This document shows, one piece after another, positions 8,039 to 14,828 of a stretch of DNA of 35,267 nt. Where the stretch lies: the NCBI GenBank assembly GCA_000437375.1, contig FR898235.1:1-35267 (forward strand), written 5' to 3'. Origin of the DNA: Eubacterium sp. CAG:841 (GTDB lineage: Bacteria; Bacillota; Clostridia; Oscillospirales; CAG-272). The position numbers were made by a program, and so were the translations under genes. Each line of letters begins with the position of its first letter. The stretch's first letter is position 1. The notes beneath the pieces are model-generated. The model worked only from the letters and a program-made list of their open reading frames with translations. It was not told where the DNA came from and searched no databases.

Positions 8039-8076
8039 TAAAAAAATCCGACGCAAAAACGCGTCGGATTTTTTGT
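8039..8076 (+). terminator. Bidirectional terminator between the ATPase gene and murI
   Basis: AAAAAATCCGACGC pairs with GCGTCGGATTTTTT around the loop AAAAAC. It is A-rich on the left and T-rich on the right, and lies between convergent genes, so it can end both transcripts. Confidence 0.9.
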
Positions 8077-8078
8077 CC

Positions 8079-8873
8079 TCAGTATTTTTCTATATCCACC
8101 CGTTCGGCAGATATTTTTCTTCCTATAAATATTTTTGCAACCGTGTCAAAACGCTTTGGCTCGTCTGAGACGTAGTATTGCGTTGCCTCGCCCTCGCGCG
8201 AAAGCATATCGCGCAGGAGCAGCTCCTCCGAAAGCAGATTCGCCGCTTCCTTTGCAGGATTTATAAGCGCAACTCCGGGCAGGTATTTGCCTATCGCGCC
8301 GGCAATAATGGGAAAATGCGTACAACCGAGAATAAGCGTATCCGCACCGAAATCCTTCACCGCACCGAGATACTGCTCGCAGGCAAGTTCGGTTATTTTG
8401 CAGTCGTCGGACGTAAAGCCGCACTCAACAAGCGGAACAAAAAGCGGACAGGCAACTCCTATCGTTTCCGCGCCTTTGTCTTTAAGTCTTTTTTCAAACA
8501 CTCCTGCCGTTATTGTAGCTTCCGTACCGATAACGGCTATTTTTTTGTTCTTACTTGCCGAATACGCCGCCTCCGCCGCACCGTCAATGACTCCGAAAAC
8601 AGGAACATCGAACTGCCGGCGCAAAATGTCGAGCGCAACGGAGCTTACCGTTCCGCAGGCGGCAAGCACGGCTTTGACATTGTGCGAAAGCAAAAATCTC
8701 ACGTCCTGAGACGCATATTTTTTTATTGTCTCAGCCGATTTTGTTCCGTAAGGAACTCTGCCCGTATCTCCGAAATATATAAGCTTTTCGTGCGGAAGCA
8801 GCTTTTCAAGCTCACACACGGCGCAAAGCCCTCCAAGACCGCTGTCAAAAACGCCTATCGCCCTGCCATCCAT
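8079..8873 (-). CDS. murI: Glutamate racemase
   Basis: Encodes 264 residues, the usual length. It interconverts L- and D-glutamate to supply D-Glu for peptidoglycan, in the cytoplasm. The N-terminus has GVFDSGLGGL; the two catalytic cysteines are Cys73 (AACGTVSS) and Cys184 (LGCTHFPII), with FGDTGRVPYG at 34-43. The frame is open further upstream to 8948, but ATG 8873 is chosen because AGGAG sits 6 bases before it and the length and N-terminus then match. It starts 16 bases after the prmC stop, and is the last gene of the leftward yqhQ-prmC-murI run. In many Firmicutes prfA follows prmC; here murI takes that place. Confidence 0.95.
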   Translation of the reverse strand: MDGRAIGVFDSGLGGLCAVCELEKLLPHEKLIYFGDTGRVPYGTKSAETIKKYASQDVRFLLSHNVKAVLAACGTVSSVALDILRRQFDVPVFGVIDGAAEAAYSASKNKKIAVIGTEATITAGVFEKRLKDKGAETIGVACPLFVPLVECGFTSDDCKITELACEQYLGAVKDFGADTLILGCTHFPIIAGAIGKYLPGVALINPAKEAANLLSEELLLRDMLSREGEATQYYVSDEPKRFDTVAKIFIGRKISAERVDIEKY

Positions 8874-8889
8874 AAAATTCTCCTGTAAA

Positions 8890-9732
8890 TTATAGTTTTT
8901 TCGCCGTGACGCAACGGAAATTGCCCCCGTAATCGCGGAATGCTTCACAGAAAAAACCGCGTTTTTCGCCTTCGCTCGTGACCTGCTCCGCCTGATCGTA
9001 GCCTATTTCAAATATGATGATTCCGCCGTCCGAAAGCATCCCCGGGCAGATATCAAACAACCTGTGATAAAAACGAAGTCCGTCCTCTCCTCCGTCGAGC
9101 GCGATATGCGGTTCGCTCTTCACTTCGGGAGAAAGCCCGCCTATCACATCGGTTCTTATATACGGCGGATTTGAAATTATCATATCATATTTTCCGCGAC
9201 CGTCAAAAAATCCGTTTGAAAACACATCACGGCAAAGAACGTTTGCTCTGTCCGCAAGTCCGAGTGCCGCCGCATTTTTCACGGTTATCTCGCACGCTCC
9301 GTCCGATATATCAAACATATCGGCAGTCGTGTTTTCCGTATTTTTCAGCACGGAAAGTCCTATGCATCCGCTGCCGCAGCATATATCGGCTATCTTCATT
9401 CCGCTACGTGAAAGGCTTACGGCTTTTTCAACTATAACCTCCGTATCCGCCTGCGGAACAAGCACGCGCCGATCGACATAGAACTCCGATCCGAAAAAGT
9501 CCGCCTTCTTTATTATATATTCAAGAGGCTCTCCGCGAAGACGTTTTTTTGCAATATCCTCTGATTTTTTTACAACATTCGGCGGCACTTCGTCATGCAG
9601 TGCCGCAAAAAGACGGGCGGAGTCTGTCTCCGCCGTCAGGCGCACGATCTTCCCCGCCTCATAATCGGCATATTCTCCGCACACGGGCAGAAGAATATCC
9701 TTTATTTCTTTTATAAGTCCCGCGTATTTCAT
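8890..9732 (-). CDS. prmC: Release factor glutamine N5-methyltransferase
   Basis: Encodes 280 residues. It methylates the glutamine of the GGQ motif in release factors RF1 and RF2 using SAM. Visible are an N-terminal helical domain (1-75), the SAM-binding motif DICCGSGCIG (116-125) and the catalytic NPPY (188-191), which binds the glutamine side chain. The segment LVPQADTEV stands where most homologues read LxPRPxTE, so the Arg-Pro pair is replaced by Gln-Ala; an oddity, not obviously inactivating. The ATG overlaps the end of yqhQ by 4 bases (ATGA), indicating coupling. prfA is not in the window. Confidence 0.93.
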   Translation of the reverse strand: MKYAGLIKEIKDILLPVCGEYADYEAGKIVRLTAETDSARLFAALHDEVPPNVVKKSEDIAKKRLRGEPLEYIIKKADFFGSEFYVDRRVLVPQADTEVIVEKAVSLSRSGMKIADICCGSGCIGLSVLKNTENTTADMFDISDGACEITVKNAAALGLADRANVLCRDVFSNGFFDGRGKYDMIISNPPYIRTDVIGGLSPEVKSEPHIALDGGEDGLRFYHRLFDICPGMLSDGGIIIFEIGYDQAEQVTSEGEKRGFFCEAFRDYGGNFRCVTAKKL

Positions 9733-10775
9733 TCTGCCGATTCCGTATCGGAAGTGCTTTCCTCTGCGTCCGATTCCGCCTTTGCAGACTCCTCCTCCGG
9801 AGGAAATTCATCGGGCATAGCGCCCTTCAGCGCAGCTATTGCAACTTCTATCATTGAATCGTCCGGCTCCTTTGTCGTTATTCTCTGCATCCAGAGTCCG
9901 GGCGCGGAAAGTACCTTTACAAGTGTGTTGTCGTGCTTTCCGGCATACATAAGAAATTCATATCCTATGCCGCAGGTCAACGGAAGAAGAAGAAGCTTTA
10001 TTCCCACTCTTATAAGCGAGCTTAAAAACTTTGATTCAACATTTGCCCAATCCCAAGGTATAAGTATACCTATAAGCACGCCTATAAGTATCATTACAAA
10101 CATAAAACTTGTTCCGCATCTGGGGTGGAAGCGTCTCTGAATTCTTACGTTTTCAACGGTAAGAGGCAATCCGTGTTCGTAGCAGAATATCGATTTATGC
10201 TCCGAGCCGTGATACATAAACGTCCGCTTTATATCCGGCATAAGCGACACCAGAAGCAGATAACAAATGAATATCACTATTTTCAGAACACCTTCGATTA
10301 TGCTTTTCAGCCAGCCGTCAAGCTCGCCGCCTATGAGGTATTCAACGCCCTTTGTGGCATATGTCGGCAGAAGGAAGAAAAGTCCCACCGAAAGCGCAAG
10401 CGCAAAGATTATCGATATCGGCATTATCACAACCATTATGGATTTGCCGAATTTTTCTCTTAGCCATTTTTCGAATTTTGTTTCTTCTTCCTCAGTGCCG
10501 AGCATCTCTCCCGACGCGGAAAGCGTGGAAAATGAAAGCTTCATCATTTCAACGAAGTTTATCGCCCCGCGAAGAATGGGTATATTAAGTATTTTATGTT
10601 TTTTTCTTACCGAAACGAAGGATGAATCGCGCTTTGCTATCGAGCCGTCGGGCTTACGAACCGCAATACAGACCTTTTCTCCGCTTTTCATCATAACGCC
10701 TTCAAGAACTGCCTGACCGCCGACTTTGTTTCTGCGGCACGCAAGCGGATCCGGCTGTTTTTCTCTTTTGCTCAT
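9729..10775 (-). CDS. yqhQ: YqhQ family membrane protein (DUF1385)
   Basis: Encodes 348 residues. The N-terminal GGQAVLEGVMMK, the central HGSEHKSIFCYE and the RFHPRCGTSF motifs are the signature of DUF1385. About four to five hydrophobic segments lie between residues 115 and 260. The last 35 residues are acidic and Ser/Glu-rich, an extension of low complexity. Function is not established for the family; the conserved His, Glu and Cys residues suggest metal binding, which is only inference. Its frequent place next to prmC in Firmicutes is kept here, with a 4-base overlap. GAAAGG precedes ATG 10775. Confidence 0.9.
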   Translation of the reverse strand: MSKREKQPDPLACRRNKVGGQAVLEGVMMKSGEKVCIAVRKPDGSIAKRDSSFVSVRKKHKILNIPILRGAINFVEMMKLSFSTLSASGEMLGTEEEETKFEKWLREKFGKSIMVVIMPISIIFALALSVGLFFLLPTYATKGVEYLIGGELDGWLKSIIEGVLKIVIFICYLLLVSLMPDIKRTFMYHGSEHKSIFCYEHGLPLTVENVRIQRRFHPRCGTSFMFVMILIGVLIGILIPWDWANVESKFLSSLIRVGIKLLLLPLTCGIGYEFLMYAGKHDNTLVKVLSAPGLWMQRITTKEPDDSMIEVAIAALKGAMPDEFPPEEESAKAESDAEESTSDTESAE

Positions 10776-10860
10776 TTATTCGCCTTTCATAAAATAGTTT
10801 GATTAAATAAAGTTTATCACAATATCGCGCAAAAATAAATAACAAATTGTAAAATATTAA

Positions 10861-10885
10861 AAAAACCGTCCCGAAGGACGGCTTT
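10861..10885 (-). terminator. Terminator of secG
   Basis: On the minus strand GCCGTCC, loop TTCG, GGACGGTTTTTTT: a stable UUCG tetraloop stem with a T-tract, starting about 14 bases after the secG stop. Confidence 0.9.
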
Positions 10886-10898
10886 GACAATTCCGATA

Positions 10899-11138
10899 TT
10901 ACGAAAAAAGAAATGTTACAAAAACAAGCACAGTAAATACTATTGAAACTATTGCTGTAAGCTTTGAAAGCTTTTTGTTTTTTGAAGAGCCCTTGTTCTT
11001 GCCGAAATATGTTTCGGATGCACCGCCGCCGATAGCGCCGGAAAGACCTTTTGATTTATCCTGGAAGAGGACAACCACTGTAAGGAATATTGCACAAACA
11101 ATAAGAACTGCGCCCAAAATGTACTGAATTACGGTCAT
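10899..11138 (-). CDS. secG: Protein translocase subunit SecG
   Basis: Encodes 79 residues with two membrane helices (about 5-25 and 55-77) joined by a Gly/Ser/Lys loop containing LFQDKSKGLSGAIGGGASETYFGK, the conserved SecG segment (this string spans residues 23-46; key parts are QDKSKGL and GGG-SETYFG). SecG is the accessory subunit of the SecYEG channel in the cytoplasmic membrane. ATG 11138 is chosen over an upstream in-frame ATG (11165) because GGGAG lies 9 bases before it and the first helix begins directly after it. It is transcribed alone, with a 5' leader of more than 60 bases and a UUCG terminator. Confidence 0.93.
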   Translation of the reverse strand: MTVIQYILGAVLIVCAIFLTVVVLFQDKSKGLSGAIGGGASETYFGKNKGSSKNKKLSKLTAIVSIVFTVLVFVTFLFS

Positions 11139-11321
11139 TATAAAAATCTCCCATTCCGGCGGCAATTATCTCACTTCCGTGCCATCCGCCGATTAAGTAT
11201 TTCGGCACCGAAGCATATATTTTCAAACGTTCCGTCTTACAACGGTACAAGTATACTATCACATTCAAAAAGAAAAATCAAGAGTTTTTTTATATTTTTC
11301 ACCGATATTCAAATATTTTGA
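11139..11321. other. Intergenic region upstream of secG
   Basis: This stretch and the rpsF leader beyond it together form 320 bases without a gene. On the minus strand a TATACT (about 11249-11254) could be the secG -10, but its -35 is weak. The leader contains GGCGG and CCGCC arms and a TTCGGTGCCGAA hairpin. I do not recognise a riboswitch class in it. Confidence 0.35.
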
Positions 11322-11350
11322 TTGACAAATTGCTTTTCTGATGATATAAT
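11322..11350 (+). promoter_or_regulatory. Sigma-A promoter of rpsF-ssb-rpsR
   Basis: Perfect consensus: TTGACA (11322-11327), 17 bases, TATAAT (11345-11350), plus TGA before the -10. This is the strongest promoter in the window, as expected for ribosomal protein genes. Confidence 0.9.
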
Positions 11351-11401
11351 AACTACTCGGAAAAGAATGCGGCTTTTAATATACGCCCGTTTTTTCTCCT
11401 T

Positions 11402-11430
11402 ACCGGACGCAAATTTTTCTATGCTCCGGT
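11402..11430 (+). promoter_or_regulatory. Candidate S6:S18-binding leader hairpin of rpsF
   Basis: In the roughly 100-base leader, ACCGGA (11402-11407) pairs with TCCGGT (11425-11430), then a bulged C, then GCA/TGC, closing an A/T-rich loop. A conserved hairpin with a CCG element in rpsF leaders is known to bind the S6:S18 complex and autoregulate the operon. The position fits; I have not matched it base by base to the Rfam model, and here the CCG is part of a paired arm. Confidence 0.4.
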
Positions 11431-11458
11431 CTTATGTCCAGAAGGAGGTGCAATCACA

Positions 11459-11749
11459 ATGGAAAAAATTATCTCGTCCTATGAAACGATGTTCATCGTT
11501 GACTGCTCCGTAAGCGAGGAAGCTACCGCAGCTGTTGTTGCAAAGTTCAAATCGCTCATCGAAGCTAACGGCACGATCGAAAAGATCGAGGAATGGGGTA
11601 AACGCAAGCTCGCATATCCTATAAACGATATGACAGAGGGTTATTACGTTCTCGTTAACTACAAAGCGGAAGCGGATTTCTCCGAAGAGCTCAGCCGTGT
11701 ATTCAACATCACGGAAGGTATAATGCGTTATCTCACAATCAAACTTTAA
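11459..11749 (+). CDS. rpsF: Small ribosomal subunit protein bS6
   Basis: Encodes 96 residues, the normal length. SYETMFIV at the start, GKRKLAYPINDMTEGYYVL in the middle and the C-terminal ITEGIMRYLTIKL are classical S6. S6 binds 16S rRNA as a heterodimer with S18 in the platform of the 30S subunit. AGAAGGAGGTG precedes ATG 11459. First gene of the conserved rpsF-ssb-rpsR operon, with 12 bases to ssb. Confidence 0.97.
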   Translation: MEKIISSYETMFIVDCSVSEEATAAVVAKFKSLIEANGTIEKIEEWGKRKLAYPINDMTEGYYVLVNYKAEADFSEELSRVFNITEGIMRYLTIKL

Positions 11750-11761
11750 TCGGAGGTTAAT

Positions 11762-12196
11762 ATGGCAAGTCTTAATAAGGTTATACTGATAGGTCATCTG
11801 ACAGCGGACCCGGAGCTTAAACAGACTCCTACGGGTGTAAGTGTCACTTCGTTCTCAATCGGCGTTACAAGAAGATTTCAGCGTCAGGGCGAACAGCCCC
11901 AGAGCGATTTTATCAACATAGTCGCATGGAGATCGACTGCGGAATTCATAGCCAAATACTTCAAAAAAGGCAACGCCATATGTATCTGCGGCTCGCTTCA
12001 GACAAGAAACTACACCGCTCAGGACGGCACAAAACGTTATATAACGGAAGTTGTTGCCGAAGAAGCAAGCTTCGTTGAAAGAAAAAGCGATTCCGCACCC
12101 AGAGCCGACGATTATCAGGCTCCCGCATTTTCTGCGGGCGCAGCCGATACCGCTAAATTTGAAGAGGTATCCGGCGACGACGACCTGCCGTTCTGA
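11762..12196 (+). CDS. ssb: Single-stranded DNA-binding protein
   Basis: Encodes 144 residues. The OB fold occupies residues 1 to about 108 (MASLNKVILIGHLTADPEL; SDFINIVAWRSTAEF; KGNAICICGSLQTRNY). A short disordered linker follows, and the chain ends with the acidic tip DDDLPF through which SSB recruits replication and repair proteins. The linker is shorter than in many SSBs. CGGAGG precedes the ATG. Its place between rpsF and rpsR is the standard arrangement and supports this as the housekeeping copy. Confidence 0.97.
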   Translation: MASLNKVILIGHLTADPELKQTPTGVSVTSFSIGVTRRFQRQGEQPQSDFINIVAWRSTAEFIAKYFKKGNAICICGSLQTRNYTAQDGTKRYITEVVAEEASFVERKSDSAPRADDYQAPAFSAGAADTAKFEEVSGDDDLPF

Positions 12197-12234
12197 CAGG
12201 GTCAACACATTCTATAAAGGAGGTTTCATAGATC

Positions 12235-12486
12235 ATGGATAAAGAAGTTCAGAAGTCTTCCCGCCCCGTTGCTCATCAGAGAAGAAAGAAAGTTTGCGTT
12301 TTCTGCGAAGAGCATGCGGAAAGCATTGATTACAAGGATGTAGCAAAACTCAGAAAGTACATTTCCGAGCGTTCCAAGATTCTGCCCCGCAGAGTTACGG
12401 GAACATGCGCTAAGCACCAGAGAGAGCTCACAATCGCTATAAAGAGAGCTCGTCATATGGCGCTCATTCCTTTCGTAACAGACTAA
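12235..12486 (+). CDS. rpsR: Small ribosomal subunit protein bS18, zinc-ribbon type
   Basis: Encodes 83 residues. CVFC near the N-terminus and CAKH further on (VTGTCAKHQREL) form a C-x2-C ... C-x2-H set, the zinc-binding variant of S18 seen in many Firmicutes; the core LRKYISERSKILPRR and IKRARHMALIPF are canonical. AAAGGAGG lies 11 bases before ATG 12235. It is the last gene of the operon, followed by an inverted repeat and a terminator. Confidence 0.97.
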   Translation: MDKEVQKSSRPVAHQRRKKVCVFCEEHAESIDYKDVAKLRKYISERSKILPRRVTGTCAKHQRELTIAIKRARHMALIPFVTD

Positions 12487-12491
12487 ATTTG

Positions 12492-12515
12492 TTTTTGAGT
12501 CATCACACTCAAAAA
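12492..12515 (+). repeat. Inverted repeat just after rpsR
   Basis: TTTTTGAGT (12492-12500) and ACTCAAAAA (12507-12515) are perfect complements around the six-base loop CATCAC. The stem is A/T-rich and lacks a following T-tract, so it is less convincing as a terminator than the next hairpin. It could be a processing or 3'-stabilising element. Confidence 0.45.
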
Positions 12516-12561
12516 TAATCAATTTTGTACAAAGAAAATTATTCTGTTTTACAAAAGACAA

Positions 12562-12585
12562 AAGCCCTTGCAAAAGGGCTTTTTT
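12562..12585 (+). terminator. Terminator of rpsF-ssb-rpsR
   Basis: AAGCCCTT, loop GCAA, AAGGGCTTTTTTG: a GNRA-type loop, GC-rich stem and T-tract, 75 bases after the rpsR stop. Confidence 0.88.
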
Positions 12586-12666
12586 GTTTGCAATTTTGCC
12601 ACTATAATAAGAATAAAGTTTTTTGTACAAAAGCGGATATTTGGATTTGTCGGAGACAATCCGAAA

Positions 12667-12696
12667 CAAAATCTCCCCGTTTCAGGGTGATTTTGT
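12667..12696 (-). terminator. Putative terminator of the small membrane protein gene
   Basis: CAAAATC and GATTTTG, each flanked inward by CCC/GGG after a mismatch, form an imperfect hairpin about 6 bases after the stop of the leftward gene. The right side on the minus strand ends in TTTTG. Confidence 0.5.
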
Positions 12697-12701
12697 TATC
12701 A

Positions 12702-12992
12702 TTATTTATCTTTCACACAGCGCCCGAGCGAGATTACAAAAAACGCAGCAAAGATTAAAAACAAAGTTGCAGAAATAATCAACGGCATAACGCCGAGAGC
12801 AGCTATTCTTTCGGTCAAAAAAGTTCCGGCGCCATCCGCGCCGCCAATTATTCCAATACTATCTCTTTTCAAAGATGCGGTTAAATCAAAAATCAAAAGC
12901 AATGTAAACACAACTAACATAAGAAGCGCAAGTATGCCGGATACGGCACAAATAATTTTTGCCTTTTTTGACTTTTCTCCTGATGTTGTCAT
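12702..12992 (-). CDS. Small two-helix membrane protein with a sodium-pump decarboxylase beta-subunit motif
   Basis: Encodes 96 residues. A basic N-terminus is followed by helix 1 (about 12-36), a loop with DSIGIIGGADGAG (44-56), helix 2 (about 68-90) and a short charged tail. SIGIIGGADG is the conserved loop of the beta subunits of sodium-translocating decarboxylases (OadB/GcdB), where it normally continues PT and carries an Asp important for ion transport; here Asp53 is kept and PT is AG. The protein is only a quarter of a beta subunit and no alpha or gamma subunit is nearby, so it is not a pump by itself. AGGAGG lies 5 bases before ATG 12992; a good promoter is at 13051-13079. Function unknown; family resemblance limited to this loop. 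Confidence 0.75.
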   Translation of the reverse strand: MTTSGEKSKKAKIICAVSGILALLMLVVFTLLLIFDLTASLKRDSIGIIGGADGAGTFLTERIAALGVMPLIISATLFLIFAAFFVISLGRCVKDK

Positions 12993-13050
12993 TCAGCCCT
13001 CCTATATCAAAAGTAATAATTTTTTTATAAAAAGCTGTGCTTTTATGTAC

Positions 13051-13079
13051 AGCTTAACATATATTTTTAATTATGTCAA
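13051..13079 (-). promoter_or_regulatory. Promoter of the small membrane protein gene, with a dyad over the -10
   Basis: On the minus strand TTGACA (13074-13079), 17 bases, TAAGCT (13051-13056), with TGT before the -10. The -10 forms part of an interrupted dyad: AAGCTGT (13032-13038) and ACAGCTT (13049-13055), a possible operator. Confidence 0.55.
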
Positions 13080-13117
13080 TATCGGCGGTATGGCTTTCAT
13101 TTTTATCCGTAAATAAA

Positions 13118-13177
13118 GCCGTAAATAGCGGAAAACGCCCGTTTTTCCGCCCTTTACGGCAAAGTTTTTTGTTTTTT
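13118..13177 (+). terminator. Long hairpin with T-tract, no assigned gene upstream
   Basis: GCCGTAAA (13118-13125) pairs with TTTACGGC (13153-13160), and GCGGAAAA (13128-13135) with TTTTCCGC (13143-13150), separated by a two-base internal loop. AAAGTTTTTTGTTTTTTC follows. It has the form of a strong rightward terminator, but the last rightward gene, rpsR, ends over 600 bases earlier and has its own. Confidence 0.6.
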
Positions 13178-13199
13178 CGCAAAAAATATCGTAAAATTA

Positions 13200-13228
13200 T
13201 TGACTTTTATGTTATACTACTGTATAAT
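13200..13228 (+). promoter_or_regulatory. Promoter of the BlaI-type gene with overlapping operator-like dyad
   Basis: TTGACT (13200-13205), 17 bases, TATAAT (13223-13228). The perfect dyad TTATAC-TACT-GTATAA (13212-13227) covers the spacer end and the -10, the place expected for an autorepressor site. Confidence 0.7.
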
Positions 13229-13292
13229 ACAAAGGTACAGTTTTCAGCTTTCAAGTACGCATTTTTACATACAGTAAGGAGTGAATCTTTTC

Positions 13293-13688
13293 GTGAAAAA
13301 GCTTCCCGATACAGAATTTGACGTAATGAAGGTCGTATGGGACAATACTCCACCCGTAACGACAACAATGATAATGGAGCAGCTCGGCACCGAACGCGGA
13401 TGGCCCGTTCCGGCGCTTATAACAATGCTTACCCGTCTTAATGAAAAAGGCTTTGTCTATTCCGAAAAGAAGGGGAAAATGCGTTACTATTATCCGCTTG
13501 TTAAAAAATCGGATTACATAGAATTTATAACAAAAGAATTTATGTCAAAATATCACGGTGATTCGTTTACAAGCTTTTATTCGACATATTATGACGTAAG
13601 AATGATAAGCGACGAGGCGCTTGACGCTTTTGTTGCCTGGGTAAAACGCAGACGCAGCGAATTCCGTCGTTATCACAGCGATAACTGA
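13293..13688 (+). CDS. BlaI/MecI/CopY family transcriptional repressor
   Basis: Encodes 131 residues. The N-terminal winged helix (LPDTEFDVMKVVWDNTP, then TMIMEQL, ALITMLTRLNEKGFV) is typical of the family, and the C-terminal half would form the dimer domain. BlaI and MecI bind dyads at beta-lactamase promoters and are cleaved on signal from the BlaR1/MecR1 metalloprotease sensor; no such partner, beta-lactamase or copper gene is nearby. A GTG at 13281 is in frame, but it overlaps the ribosome binding site AAGGAG; the GTG at 13293 lies 10 bases after it and gives the usual N-terminus. A dyad over the promoter suggests autoregulation. The target genes are unknown; the divergent small membrane protein gene is a candidate. 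Confidence 0.88.
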   Translation: MKKLPDTEFDVMKVVWDNTPPVTTTMIMEQLGTERGWPVPALITMLTRLNEKGFVYSEKKGKMRYYYPLVKKSDYIEFITKEFMSKYHGDSFTSFYSTYYDVRMISDEALDAFVAWVKRRRSEFRRYHSDN

Positions 13689-13690
13689 TA

Positions 13691-14173
13691 TCAGGCGTCG
13701 TATTTTACGTCTTTTGAAAAACCGTGAACAAAACCGGAGCTGTCGGCGGAGCATATGTCTCCGCCGATTATTTTTCCTCTGTACACAAGAAGATTGATAT
13801 AAACGTCGCCCTCATAGCCTTCATAATTTGTCACTTTATATGTATATCTGGTCACCTCTTTGCCCTTATACGGCGAAAGACTGAGTCCCTGCTCTTTCTG
13901 CATCTCATTATAGCCGATATAGACCGTATCAAATTCCGAAGGTACCGTTACCTGAACTTCTTCTATCGGATTTTCGTCAACTGTCCAGCCGAGTGTGGAG
14001 ATAAACGTCATTCTGTCGCTGTTTGAATAGATGCCGGAATAATTTATTCCCTTTGTCGCGGTCTGGACATCATATTTAGGAATAAGCGCCACAAGCGTTA
14101 TCATCGCGCCGACAGCAAGTACCACAGCCAAAACAAATTTTATCGTTTGCGAACGTATTGAGTATATGAACAT
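13691..14173 (-). CDS. DUF4830 domain protein, membrane-anchored
   Basis: Encodes 160 residues: a short cytoplasmic start, one hydrophobic helix (about 11-31), and an extracellular domain. The sequence SNSDRMTFISTLGWTVDENP, the PSEFDTVYIGYNEMQK stretch and the ending GKIIGGDICS match my memory of DUF4830 of Clostridia, for which no function is known. AAAGGAGG lies 7 bases before ATG 14173. It ends tail-to-tail with the BlaI-type gene, 2 bases apart, and lies 33 bases after the lipoprotein gene, with which it is probably cotranscribed. Confidence 0.8.
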   Translation of the reverse strand: MFIYSIRSQTIKFVLAVVLAVGAMITLVALIPKYDVQTATKGINYSGIYSNSDRMTFISTLGWTVDENPIEEVQVTVPSEFDTVYIGYNEMQKEQGLSLSPYKGKEVTRYTYKVTNYEGYEGDVYINLLVYRGKIIGGDICSADSSGFVHGFSKDVKYDA

Positions 14174-14206
14174 AAAAATGCCTCCTTTGAGTTTCTCACG
14201 GAATAT

Positions 14207-14695
14207 TTATTCTGCGGGAGCTTTTTTTATTACCTCAAACGATACAATATCGAAGGTTTTTCCGTTTTTTTCTGCCCTGCACGGCAAAAGGCTGCTTTTT
14301 GATATATATACCGTTCCCTGCTCCGACGTGCAAACATAAACGTCGGCTCCGCCCGGAGACTCTTTTGTCACCTTCCATACACTGTCGGTATCGAACAGAA
14401 ACGTTTCATATACGGTAAGTATTGCGGGAGGAATACAGTCAAGCTTTATTTCAAGCCCTTCGGACAAAAGCACGGCGCAGCCGTCTTTCGGTATATATAC
14501 GGCGTCGCCGGCGGATATTTTAATCTCGTCTCCGGATTTATTTACGGAATATTCCGATCCGTCGCCTGATCTCAGCACAGCTGAAAAATCCCCGTTTTCG
14601 TAGCTCAGCAGCTCGCTCATATCGGGCGTCGAAGAACATCCGCACAGCGATGCAAGCAAAAAAAGTAAAACTATCGCCACTGTCAGTTTTTTCAA
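14207..14695 (-). CDS. Putative lipoprotein of unknown function
   Basis: Encodes 162 residues from a TTG start at 14695 preceded by GGGGGTGA. The N-terminus is KKL plus a hydrophobic stretch ending LASLCGCSS, a lipoprotein signal with Cys at about 18-20, so the protein is probably attached to the outer face of the membrane. The rest is beta-rich by inspection, with two further cysteines in VYVCTS and LLPCRA. No family recognised. A longer frame up to 14758 exists, but would place an Arg-rich segment before the signal peptide. It is followed by the DUF4830 gene in the same direction. Confidence 0.7.
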   Translation of the reverse strand: MKKLTVAIVLLFLLASLCGCSSTPDMSELLSYENGDFSAVLRSGDGSEYSVNKSGDEIKISAGDAVYIPKDGCAVLLSEGLEIKLDCIPPAILTVYETFLFDTDSVWKVTKESPGGADVYVCTSEQGTVYISKSSLLPCRAEKNGKTFDIVSFEVIKKAPAE

Positions 14696-14758
14696 AATAT
14701 CACCCCCGTTTTTCAGGCATAATGATGAATATGCATAGTTTCTTCTCAATATTCTCAC

Positions 14759-14787
14759 TTGAAAAATTTTTCAGCATATGATACAAT
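14759..14787 (+). promoter_or_regulatory. Sigma-A promoter of the nucleotidyltransferase gene
   Basis: TTGAAA (14759-14764), 17 bases, TACAAT (14782-14787), with TGA before the -10; 41 bases before the ATG. Confidence 0.65.
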
Positions 14788-14828
14788 ACTGACATACCCC
14801 AAAAATATCTGTCCGGAGGTTATTTATA

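Noticed and set aside
8178..8888. Open frame of 236 codons on the plus strand opposite murI
   Set aside because: A shadow of murI, very rich in Arg and Lys, with no ribosome binding site.
11139..11250. Possible riboswitch in the secG leader
   Set aside because: There are GC-rich arms and a TTCGG-type hairpin, but none of the conserved cores of the riboswitch classes I know.
12226..12669. Open frame of 147 codons on the minus strand over rpsR and its terminator
   Set aside because: It overlaps the whole of rpsR and a clear rightward terminator; the product is not protein-like in its second half.
13032..13055. AAGCTGT/ACAGCTT hairpin read as a leftward terminator or attenuator
   Set aside because: The leftward promoter -10 lies in one arm, so a transcript from it would not contain the full hairpin. 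A DNA operator is the better reading.
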